NCBI GenBank assembly: GCA_009792885.1
Contig: WMCF01000007.1
Coordinates: forward strand, 5,509,798-5,573,797
Direction of reading: 5' to 3'
DNA length: 64,000 bases
From: Eremophila alpestris peregrina
Lineage: Eukaryota > Chordata > Aves > Passeriformes > Alaudidae
Of the stretch, positions 26,301 through 37,463 are shown one piece after another (position 1 is the stretch's first letter; each line of letters opens with the position of its first letter). Both the position numbers and the translations under genes were made by a program. Below the pieces are notes generated by a model, which had not been told where the DNA came from, ran no database searches, and saw only the letters and a list, made by a program, of their open reading frames with translations.

Positions 26301-29300
26301 TTGCTTTTTGTTGCAAACTTCATTAACACTGAAGAGAGCTCTAAATAGTTCCACTGTTTTGACTTGCATTTTGTCATGTCTCCTCACATTTTTCCCTTCT
26401 GGTTCTGTTGTCTACTGTGCATCAGTGCTTCATCTTCTTGTAGAAACTTGTCCTGGAATGGCTTGGGTTGGAAAGGACCTTGAAGATCATCTACTTACAA
26501 CCCTCCTGCCATAGGCAGCGATGTCATCAACTGAATTAGGTTGCCAGGGCCCCATTCCACCTAGCTCTGGACTCCTTAAGAGACAGGACATTCAGAACCT
26601 CTCTAGGCAGCATGTTCCTCACTAATCTCTAAACAAAAAATTTCTTCCTAACATCTAATATAAATCTCTTTTAGCTGAAAATCATTCCCTCTTGTCCTAT
26701 AACTACCCGTTCATGTAAAATGTCGCACTCCTTTTTTTTTTTTAGTAAGTCCTTTCTAAGTACTGAAAACCCACAATTAGGTCTTCCCAGAGCCTTCTCT
26801 TCTCTAGGCTGAACAACCCCAACTCACTCAGCCTTGTCTTCCTGGGAGAGGGGTCCCATCCCTCTGATAATCTTTGAGGCCCTTCTTGTCTGATTCCCTA
26901 AGGGAAGAAGATTTTAACAAGTTTTCCCCACACTTCCATTATATGGACCTGAATTGTCTCAGAAGAGCTTAATTCATAGAATCATATTAATACTGTTGTA
27001 CCCTTGAGAAACTCTCTTCTTATCTTGCCATTTCTGTACAACAGCAGCAACCTGAACTTCACCACAAATGTGCTTTTTTCAGTACCAAAATACTTCTTGG
27101 GTCAACTTTCTCTTTTCTGTTCCTCCCTTTTTTAATGTTTTTTTTTTTCTTTTTTCCCTTCATTGGTTTACCTTTTGTCTTCCCTTTCCCTTTCCTCCCC
27201 ACAGTGCTCGGAACTAGTGGTTGATTCATTTCTCATAGAAAACCAAGTATTTTCCCCTATAGCTACTGTACTCATTAGAGCATTTTTAGAAAGTTTTTTA
27301 AAGGTTACAAGTTGTGTCCATTGTATCTCTCATGTGATAGTCACTACTTCCCCCAGATGTTAACTGGACAGTAACCAAAAAGGTGAATATACGTCTGATT
27401 CATTGTGTGGATTCTGATAGTTCACGCAGCTCCTAACAATCAGAAGAGAGGGATTTTGCTTGGGTTGTTTCAATACTTTTCCCTCTTGTCAGCACAATCG
27501 TGGATCACCTTTTATCTTGATAGTGTGTTGTAAACAGTTATTCACTCTTGATTCATGTTTTTATCATGGTCATGAGACTAATAAGTCTCACTTTTCATAG
27601 TAACTGCACACCTAAGTATTTACAAAGCCCACTGGTGCATGGGAATAGAGTTGAAGTGAATGTCTTTGTAAATCTGCACCTGTAGGGCCACGATACAACA
27701 GCAGCTGCCATAAACTGGGTCTTGTACTTGCTTGGGCGTCATCCAGAAGCTCAGAAGAAGGTTCACAAGGAATTGGACGAGGTGTTTGGTAAGTTTTCAT
27801 TCCTCCTTCATTGGGGTTTTGCTGCATTTGTGAGTGTGTTAAAAGCCTAGAAGTAGAAGGGGATTTAAAAGCATGCCTTGTGGCCTTTCTGGAGCTTTCA
27901 GCAGCTGGAGGTGGTTGGAATGGGTGTGGGAAGGTCTGTAAGGGTGTACAACCAAACTTATGTCTTTGGGGCAAGATGTGCATATTCAATATATTTGTAG
28001 CACCTTCTTGTATGTAGTTTTGGTGCACGATGAGAGTTTCTGGGGGGATCCAGGATCAATTTGTTTAGCCAAACGTGGGGAGTTTTGATCTTGATCATCT
28101 CTCTATTTGTTTTTGGACAGACAATAGTGAACGTTCTGTTACAACAGAGGATTTGAAGAATCTTCGATACCTTGAATGTGTTGTGAAAGAAGCTCTTCGT
28201 CTCTACCCTTCAGTTCCCATGTTTGCCCGTACCTTGAGAGAGGATTGCTGTATTAGTAAGTGGTGGTCTGTGTTTGCTACTTTCTCTTGCATTAGCATTT
28301 CTGAAGAGGAGATTTTTCTCAAGTAAAGGGCAGCATTGTTTTATTTTTTACTGTCCTGTTAAGTATAGGAAATAACTTGTTTGCTGTTGTTTTGACTCTT
28401 CTTCTCCCTGTCTCTTCTCTTTAGGGGGATATCAGATACCAAGAGGTGCAACTGTCCTTGTTTTAACTTATGCCCTGCATAGAGACCCTGAAATCTTCCC
28501 TGACCCAGAGGAGTTCAGGCCTGAGCGATTCTTCCCTGAAAATTGTAAGGGGAGGCACCCATATGCTTATGTGCCCTTCTCAGCTGGTCCCAGGAACTGC
28601 ATTGGTATGTATCTGAAGAGGACACCCTTGTATTTAACAGTTCTGCTTCTTAATGTGGTATCCGAGACAGCAAGAAACAAACTATAGTGTTTGTATTGTG
28701 TTCTTCCTCACTTTCCACCCCTGAATTCTGGGCACTGTGTGCCCTGCCAGCCTAGTATTTGAACTGCTCCTTTTGTTTCTTCCGAGGGATTTCCTTTCTT
28801 CCTAGGGAGCAGTGTCTATCATGCTGATAGACACTTCCTCACTGCTGTGCAGCCTGGCAGCAGGTTATTAGGACATAATTGATTCCAGATTTCTGATCCT
28901 CAGTGTCAGCCACACAGAATGAGAGAAGACACATGTCCTGCACCTGTTTTGTTCTGGAAACCCCTCATCTGTCTCTCTCAGGTTCTGAGCTGGATGTCCA
29001 AACCATGCAATCTGCAGTTGATGTATTCTTTCCCTATTACTGACATTGTAGGTGGTTTGGTGTTTTCTCTGTCATCCCTGGACTCCTTAGTGCTTTCAGA
29101 TGCCACTGAGATGCTTGGCATTTATCTGTGCTTCAAGTAGAGGCAGTGTTGTTAATATCATAGAACATGTGAAAAGACTGTTCCCTACACTGATTTTAAG
29201 TGCAGATGGGGAACATCCAAAAGTTGCCATGCCATTTATGATAATAGGAAATATTACTTCTTTTGGGGTTTTTTGGTCTTGTTTGTTTGGTTTGGTTTCT

Positions 29301-30335
29301 GTTTTTGAGGGATGTGATTGATTTGTTTTGATTTGTCTCATTGGTAGAAGGTGCCCTTTTCCCTAAGAGCAGTAAACCACGTCTTTCCTTGTTTCAAAGA
29401 GGAAGCTAATGTAATATAACATATCTAGCTAGTTCCTGAGCAGGAAGATGTGAAGGAGAGGTGGTTCATTAGTATCATTGCAGAAGTGCATCGTGTGTAC
29501 CTATGTACGGACTTCCATCTGAGTATATAATACAGAGGGGAGAACATGAAAAGTTCTCAGCACTGCATTTTGTGTCCTGTCTCCATTTTTTAGTTTTTGT
29601 GAACTGCCTGGATTGTAGCATTTGGTTTGATTTCCCTCACATTTCTCTGTTCTCATGTTTCCTCCTTCACCTATCTCTGAATTGTAAATTGAGCTTTGCC
29701 CTCTGTGCTGTCAAATCATCAGTGTGTATGAGGCTTAATGATCACTGAAGGAAGGTCTGTCTGTCATCCCATTGTAGTTGCATCTCCTTTGCTCTGCTGC
29801 ACATTTTTGGAACCACGAGATTTTTCTCTCTCTACAGTCCCTGTGTTGCATCTTCTGCTCTGGCCTTGTCCATCCAAGGGACATGAGAAGGCTGTGTTTT
29901 GTAGTACCATATAAAGGGTTGACTGTTTCCATGTTGTTATTTGAGTTCAGTGTACTATGGGAAGGAGAATATACTGTGGATTATCCCAAGAAGGACAGAG
30001 TTTTCATGTAGAGAAAAATACTGGTGTTAGTTGTAGCAATATGGAACTTGATTTTGGCCTAAAGCTAGTTCTGATCTTAAGTCCTGTGAGCATGCAAGTG
30101 CAGCAGCTGTTGATGCGACCTGACAATAACTATTTTTTTCTCTGCCCTGTAACTCATAGGTCAGCGCTTTGCACAAATGGAGGAGAAAACTCTTCTAGCC
30201 CTCATCCTGCGGCGCTTTTGGGTAGAATCGTGTCAGAAGCCAGAGGAGCTTGGTTTATGTGGAGAATTGATTCTTCGTCCAAATAAGGGCGTCTGGGTTA
30301 AACTGAAGAGGAGACCAGGTGCTGGATCAGAGTGA
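17346..30335 (+). CDS. CYP4V2: CYP4V2, cytochrome P450 family 4 fatty-acid omega-hydroxylase
   Basis: Eleven exons: 17346-17556, 19846-19958, 20565-20650, 22220-22410, 22811-22880, 23853-23979, 25736-25927, 27686-27788, 28121-28255, 28425-28604, 30160-30335 (TGA 30333-30335). They total 1584 nt, 527 aa (human 525), with perfect phase closure. Residues 17-36 form an N-terminal membrane anchor, placing the enzyme on the ER. The I-helix has E330-G-H-D-T-T335; the Glu is the CYP4 residue that can bind heme covalently, and H332 matches human H331, altered in Bietti crystalline dystrophy. The K-helix ExxR is E388/R391, the PERF motif is P442-E-R-F445, and the heme loop FSAGPRNCIG supplies Cys468. 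The family hydroxylates medium-chain and polyunsaturated fatty acids. The start ATG directly precedes the anchor; an in-frame GTG two codons upstream is not needed. No disabling change is visible. Confidence 0.97.
19195..19243. repeat. Polypyrimidine (TTTTTC)n tract
   Basis: T-rich tract with repeated CTTTTT units in CYP4V2 intron 1, a simple repeat. Confidence 0.75.
22990..23157 (+). mobile_element. CR1 3'-end fragment, sense
   Basis: Degenerate but recognisable CR1 tail in CYP4V2 intron 5: a CTGGAGGTGTTTGAAAGACA-like block, then GGACTCAATGATCC, TCTTTTCCAACCTAA and a terminal TTCTATGATG. It runs left to right, is heavily 5' truncated and has no coding content. Confidence 0.75.
26453..26900 (-). 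mobile_element. CR1 3'-end fragment, antisense
   Basis: Starts with GGCTTGGGTTGGAAAGGACC, the reverse complement of the CR1 3' end, and continues through blocks such as TTTCTTCCTAACATCTAAT and GGCTGAACAACCCCAACTCA to about 26900. It lies in CYP4V2 intron 7, about 800 bp before exon 8, and has no coding content. Confidence 0.85.
28811..28835. other. Perfect 10-bp inverted repeat, 5-nt loop
   Basis: AGTGTCTATC and GATAGACACT flank ATGCT in CYP4V2 intron 10. The arms carry GATA-core sequences, so it could be a paired GATA site, a hairpin, or chance. Confidence 0.5.
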
Positions 30336-31142
30336 AAGGAATTTCAAGAGTTTACTTCCAAAAGTTTTCAATCAGTTTAGGCTGAGACATATTTTAAAAA
30401 CAAATATTTTATGTCAGTCCAGCAATTTGTTAAAACTAATTGTTACTGTTTTATTAAAAAAGATGATGTAATAGCTTTAGTTTCTCTATTTTTATAGTGC
30501 TTGTGAAGCTCATGTTAATCCTTAAATTGCAAGCCTTTAAACCTTGAATTTTAGTGCCTTATCTGCTCAGATGAAACTATTCTATTGCCACAGTGCCGCA
30601 AAAACTTAAGCTATGGTAATAACAACAGCAGTGCCTGTGACGAAGTGATCAGCTTACGTGCCATGGCATTTTCCAAGTAACTGGAAGTCTCAAGTATTTG
30701 AAAGGTTTTCAGGTTTCTTTGGTTCTGAAAAATACAAATGATAATCCTTTTTAGCACTTTTATTTTTTTTTTTATTGTGATGACTGCCTCTATAAAGACC
30801 GTTGCACTGCATCTCTCATGACCAGGTAGATGTTTTCTATATAAGGAAAAGGGTTTCAGGTTCACCCCAGGACCTTTTAAGGGAAGAACACCAGAAACGT
30901 CTTTGCTTTCTGGGCAGCAATTGACTCAATGCCAAGACAAAAACGCTGATAGGTCTCTTTACCTGTTCCACAGAAATGTAGCAATTCTCTATTGGGCTGT
31001 TTGCCAAAAAAACCTCCAAGAATGAGCACGGAGATGCTCTGGCCTTTTCAGGGTGTCTTAGCCAGGTGTAAAGAGTTTTCTTACTTCTGTGCACAGCTTC
31101 TGTTTTGTTTTTGTACCAGTTATTATTTTCTCAATTATTAAA
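30336..31142 (+). terminator. CYP4V2: CYP4V2 3' UTR with ATTAAA signals
   Basis: After the stop codon, variant poly(A) signals ATTAAA occur at 30453-30458 and 31137-31142; no canonical AATAAA was noticed in this interval. Which one is used cannot be decided from sequence, and a longer UTR is possible: AATAAA motifs appear near 33220-33240. Confidence 0.4.
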
Positions 31143-34100
31143 ACGTTTTGCTTTACAAAACACACCCACGGAGCTGTCTCACAATTACTCTAAGTCATCC
31201 TGAGAAGTGCTAGAAACCGTCAGAACTTGATACATCTTCACAGGGCTCATTAGACTCTGGCCATGTGTAAGACTGTATCAAAAGACCAAGCAAAAATCTC
31301 TGATAAGAGATTTACAGTAGTTTTTAAGAAGGGACTGTTCTGAATTATTTTTTAGCAAACTGTACCAAAAGCATTAATCTGTATAACCACAGCAGGAACT
31401 AGACCTTATGTAAATTACACACAGGATTTCATAATGACAGAAGCAATGTATTATTACAAACTTTGAGAATAAACTTCTACTACAACTCAATGTGGACTGA
31501 GATTGTATCTGTTGAAATTGCATGTCTGTGTGCAGGTAAATTGCTGATGAATAATAATTTCTTAACATCAGTTCCTCTAGGATGGTCAGTCAACTAGATT
31601 TTACTGTGCTAGTCAAAGCTGAAACAATGAGCCAGTGTGCTCTTGCCTTCTAATGCTCTGAAGGCAACATACAGAGTTTTTTGCTAATTGATGTTGAAGA
31701 GGAATTACAGTGATGGAATGAAGTGCCTGTGGAAGTTTCTGATTGTACCTTCAGGACGGGTCAAAATCTGCCACAGGCCATACAGCTAGAGAACAGACTC
31801 TCCACGATTTTTGCAAGCTCTGAAGAAAAAGCTGATGCTAAATCAAGCTGAAGTCCTCTAGCTGGTTTGGCTTTACTTGTGCCCTATGTGTGGGGCTTCT
31901 TTTGGCTGGTGTGTGTTGCTCCAGCACAATGCCTGCACTGTACCAAGAGGGGTGCCCACCAATAACCACACTCTTTAGTTGTTCCTGTCACTTCACAGTG
32001 AGGGCTTTTGGTGTGGTGTTGCCTTTAGATTGTTCTTGGGCTGTACAGACTAATAGTCTATAATCACTACCTTTATTTTACCATTAAGACAAAAATGTCT
32101 TCAACAATAGTAATACTTGTATTCTTCAGCCTTCTTTTTCAAAGATAGGTTTCATTGCTGCATAATGACAAGAATTTCAGTTTCCAGGGCTGATTTTAAA
32201 CATTGTCTTCTTTATGATGAGAAAACTTTTGAGACCACTTTTGTATGTTAATGCATATAACACACATGACACAGGTTTTCCAAATAGACTCTGAAGTAAG
32301 GAATTATTTCATTCTTTTGGGTACTTGGCAGTGTGAACCTTCAAGGTAAATAACATCAAGAATATGTTTTCTCAGGAGATTTGGCATGTAGTTGAAACAT
32401 GGAGAGGTACCTCATATCTTAAGATATGTGCTTAATTTGAGAACTTTCAAGACAGATGAAAACTAATATTACTTTCTTTTCTTCTGTGGGATCTGTTTCA
32501 TGGAAACAGCTTGTAAGATAGACCAAATTATAACAATATTTTTCCATAAGATAATTTTTATTACTTCTGTCTACACTGACCAATATTTTTTTCTTACACT
32601 TTGCTTTTGTGCCATGCTCTTCTCATATAATGTGTGTATATCTCCTATAATTTCCTTATACTCTCCAAAATAGAATAGAAAATAATTTTGGCAAAAACTG
32701 GATAAAACTATAATAAGAAACTCATTATGAAAAGTGCATGGGCTCAAATGCTGGCACAAGGATGCCAATGTGAAAAATCCCTTTTTAGTGATGCACAAAG
32801 TCTTTGCCAAAATGAGCACTGATGTAGTCCTATAATCTTTGTGTTTGGAGCTGTTCTGAAATGGCAGTGATCTCTTATCTTCTGTTGAGAAAATTGGTTC
32901 AGAAGCAATCTGATGCTGCTAAGGAAATAAATATTGAGGAAAACAGTACTGAACATACAGGGAACTTTGTGCCTGCTGGGTAGATGTTAAATACCTTATA
33001 TTGTGTAGTGTGCCTTTATTGGGTTAAATCACGTGGTGTGTAGTTGTTGGTACTGGTCAGCAACAACCCTCTGGGTATGGGGGTTTGTTAGTTTTGTGTG
33101 GGGGGGTTGTTTGTTTGCTTGTTTCTTTGGGGGTTTTATTGTTTGTGGGGTTGTTTTCTTTCCTGTAGGACTGTGGAATGCAGCACAGCATTGCCAGGTT
33201 TCCTGATAAAATAATGGGGCAATAAAATATTGTGTAATAAAAACTGCATGTGCATAGTAGCTGTTTGTAGTCTTTTTCTGGAGTTCCAGATGTCTACTGT
33301 GGTATTAAGATAGCAGCTGATCTCTAAACCAAAATATTACACCTTCTATAATGATTCTTTTTGCATTGTGTCAGAAAGCTTTCTACTGGGATGACAGACA
33401 TGGGGTGTATGTTATGGATCATGGGTTACAGCTGTTACGAGGAACACTGGCAACAAACAATGTGTGACCTCCCTCTTTTGGGATGTTCTGCCTGAGAGCA
33501 CCTTCAGGTGCCTCAGAGGCAGTAGAAGTTTCCAGCCACCTTGACACAAACTGCTTTTTGGCCTCTGAAAGCTGCTTGTTTTGGATACATGCAGGAGGTG
33601 GAATAGTGGTGCATTCTTCATATCTACCTACCTTCCTGAATTTAATCCTCACGCTGTAAAAGGCAAAACCTCCTATATAAATGTTAGTACACTGCTACAA
33701 ACAAATCATGTTGCTGTATTTGCTCTCACATGTGATCTCTTCTTCCAGCAGCTAAAAGAGTCATAGCCTTTGGAGAACGCCACCCCAATTTTCTTTCTAA
33801 AAGAGTATTGGTTCCATGCTCTGGCAAAACTCCCAGTATAGAAGTAACTCATTTTATAGTCAGGTCATATTTCGAAGATGACCTTCATGATCTGCATGGA
33901 TTAAAAGATTAAAAACTTAAATTGACTCACTTTCTAAACCAAAAAAATACATACATCTGAGATTCTTCTGAAAATGGGAGTCTCTAGTTACACTCGGCTA
34001 AGATTAACTCTTTTGTTCAAACAATGGACTTCTCTATTTGATGCCTGGAGTATAACTTGTTATACTTGTTATTCAGTGTTCATGGAAATTGAAAAATATT

Positions 34101-36907
34101 TTAATCCAAGAAAGGCAAAAGTTATCAGTTAGCAAGACTCATTTAGCATTTGGCATATGGCAAAATGACCTCATTCCAGGCTAGTAATTGAAGGACACAT
34201 ACAGCTTGCTGTTTGACAGTTTACAGGCCTTGATCAAGATACTGGGACTCTTCAGTGTATGTTGGAATATTCTGCCTTCTCTAATAGCTAACAATAACCA
34301 GCATCAGGTGTTTTAGCTCCAAAAGTAATGCCTTGGGCAGCAATGTGATTTTCCATTTATTAAAAAAAAAAAAAAAGGCAGATCTGATTATAAGAAAAAA
34401 ATCAAAGAAGACTTCTGAAATAACAAACCCAGTAGCTATTTGTTGTTTAATGTTTGCAGCTGTCTTCTAGTTCTTTAATATGATTCTGAATTTTGTTTGC
34501 ATTGATTTCTTATTTGACATCTGATTTGCAGTTTTTTCTGGGCTCTATTTCCAGGAAGATTATTATTGACATGTAGTTAGTTTCAGGATATGGAACTACT
34601 AATCTGCTTATATTTTGATACAATACACAGTGCTGCACTATTCACAAATCAGTAAATTATTCTGTCCATATTTTTGCAGCCATTTTTGGTTGTATCAAGT
34701 CAAACAGAAGATTCTGCCCTGATGAGACAGTGGATTCTTCACTCAGATAATGGTATCCTGGCTTAGATCAAAAAGCTCTAGATTGTTGATTGTAAGGATA
34801 AAAGATCAAGATTGATTTAGAGTTTGTTTTAGCAGCATTTGGTATTTTATTTCTCTCTCACCTTTGTCATATACATAATGATAGCCATTAAGTTCTTCAG
34901 AATATTTGTTGGTAGGTGGATTTTTTCCTACTGGAGCATTCAGGTCCATGAAATTATTACAGTATCCTCATTCAGATGGAAGGGTGTGCATAAAGCCAAA
35001 TAAAAATGAGAATGTGGGATGTTCTCACCATACTGGTGCCTTCATTCCCTCATTTCCTCTAAGAAACTTGTCCTCTTGCTCCACATCACAACCAGTGGGT
35101 GTTTTCCCATCACAGAGAGTAGATGCTCTTACACATGTTTTGAATAGGATTGCCATAAGAAATGTGGGATTTGGTTCTGCCAGGCAGATTTAGACCTAAA
35201 TCAGGCTAGAATCCAGTAATTTATTTTCTGAGGTGAAATAGTTCAGTAATTCCTGCCACCTTTGCAAATGAATGAGATTTGTGCATGGATCACAGTGGAA
35301 ATCAGCAGAAAGCAGTATCAAGTGAGTAGGTAATTGCACTGCCAGGGAGATGTCACCTTAAAGAATGTGCTTAGGCTGAAACAGGTTTTGTTTTTTTTAA
35401 CTACCAAGTCAAACTGAAGCAGAGTCAAACAGAAGCAAACTCTTCATTGTATTTTACATCATTCAATTAATTTTTAACTTGGATCCTCAAAAATGTTTCT
35501 ATTTATAAAAATCTTCTGATGAGCTCATCTTTTATTTCTGCTGTCTGAATTACTGAACCCTAAATGCAACATCCTGGTTTAGCTAATATTTAGAATATTG
35601 ATCGCTAAATTGATAAAATGAGGGAATTAAGACCAACAGTAAACTTATATATCAAGCCCTTATTAACATAAGGATTATTAGATGGATCTATGCACTTTAA
35701 ATTTGTAACTGTGTTCCTGGTTTAAACCAGCTGAGAATTTGTCTCAGCATATTTTTTAATTTGTCTTATAACAAACATGTTGTATAATAAACAATAACTC
35801 ACTCATCAACATAGAGTCCACAATACATTTTTTCTCTGTACAGAGGTTTAACTTTGTTGGTTTGAGCAACAGCACAGCAGTGTAAATGGGAGCACATCAT
35901 GTGAGTAGCAGGCCCAGTGAAAGAAAATGCATTTATTTTCCAAAGTGAGCATGCTCATTAAGTTTCTCTTTGAATAGCATTTCTGCCTTATTTCTGAGCT
36001 TCACCATCAAATCCAACTGATGCCCTTACAGATGTAATTAAAATCATGTTTGGTTTTAGAAAAGTGATACCTAAATTTGAGAACTGCCTCTTTAAGGAAA
36101 TATTTTTTTCCCCCAACAGTTTGCTTCTGAAACAAACAGCTATCACTAGAAGATGCCCTTTCCTCAGACAAAATTCTAAAATATAGACAATGGATTATAG
36201 AAATGAAATCTTACAGAAACTTCTGATGAATGTGGGTATGACTACGTGTTGCATGAATAAAACACATGATCTCAGTAAAATTTATGGTCAATCTACTCTG
36301 TTTTTCTGCTTTTTTGAATGGTATACCTTATTTTTCCAAAAGTGTATGATTGGCGATTTTTTTGGATTTTTTTTTTTTTTTGTTTTTTGCTTGTATTTTG
36401 TTAAAACAGTAGCAAACTGGAATAACTGCCCAATATCTGAAATGGAAAGCCCAGACAAGAAAAGAAAAGTGAAAAACTAAGTTTTTGGACAGAAGTTTTA
36501 ATCCGTTTGTGCCACCAATTGAAATGAACAAACACACGCACACACACAGGAAGGCAAAATAATTATTTTATTTGAATACTAATATATGTTGAGCAACACA
36601 AAAATATGGCAAGTTCAGCTTACTTTGTTTGGAAATATTCAAATACAGGTAATTTTGTGATTGCTTCCAGGGACAATGAAAATCCTGTAATTTAATATAG
36701 AGGTGAAAATTTTTGCAGGGGTTTAAAATATTATTATCATTTTATAGAGGAGAAAAGAGAGGCTGTGTTGCATACGTGTGCTCATACAGGATCAATTCCA
36801 GTGCAGTGTGGATGATATGTGTACTGAAAATGTGTCCCAAGGTCAGTAACAATATTGACAAAAAGACTACCCGTTCAAAGTAAATATTAAAGATGAGTTA
36901 GCATTGC
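31143..36907. other. Intergenic spacer, CYP4V2 to KLKB1
   Basis: AT-rich, apparently single-copy sequence with no coding signal or strong repeat. Notable items are a G/T-rich stretch at 33060-33165 and an A14 run near 34360. The upstream regulatory sequence of KLKB1 should lie toward its right end. Confidence 0.5.
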
Positions 36908-36954
36908 AGTAATATTTAACACAAAGTTTTGACTTGTTTTTTTTTTTTTTTTAG

Positions 36955-37000
36955 GAGAGTGCAAATTGGATCCATGCATCCAGACTTACTATGTGTTCAG
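36955..37000 (+). other. KLKB1: Candidate 5' noncoding exon of KLKB1
   Basis: A 46-bp stretch lies between a strong polypyrimidine-AG acceptor (36937-36954) and a GTATGT donor at 37001, about 460 bp before the first coding exon. Mammalian KLKB1 has a noncoding first exon, so this fits, but an ATG at 36974 would open an overlapping out-of-frame upstream ORF, and an acceptor implies yet another exon upstream. Weakly supported. Confidence 0.25.
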
Positions 37001-37463
37001 GTATGTAATCATTATTGCTACTGGTATTCAATGAAAGGTTTTCATAGCAGTAAGGCTGTGTAAGTTGGAGTATTTATGGCTTTTGTTTCATGGTTAATTT
37101 ATTTCACGGCTTAAGTTGTTGCATGTAAAAAAAAATTTTTAGAATTCTTGTAGCCTATGAAGCAGTGTGAGTCATCTGTTTGCTACCTTGATAACAGTAT
37201 TTACTAAACTATCTGCAGAGTCAGTATTAATAATGTCATTTCAGTGGAATATTGTTCCCAGTCTAAGCAAGAATGAATATTCTGCTTTTAAAAGGTATGC
37301 CAAAACAGCATGTCACGGCTGCAATTGTAATTTTCAATGTAATTTTGAATTAATAGTGAAACAATACAAGTTTAAATCAGTGTTAGGCTTTGCACTGCTT
37401 TATAAAACTAATTATACACCCTTTATTGAACATATCCTAAAGAATTATTTTGTGGTTTTTAGG

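Noticed and set aside
27612..28028. 138-codon minus-strand open frame
   Set aside because: Antisense to CYP4V2 exon 8 and intron; no domain.
36190..36480. 96-codon open frame upstream of KLKB1
   Set aside because: Runs through a poly(T) stretch giving a run of Phe; low-complexity translation, no splice or homology support.
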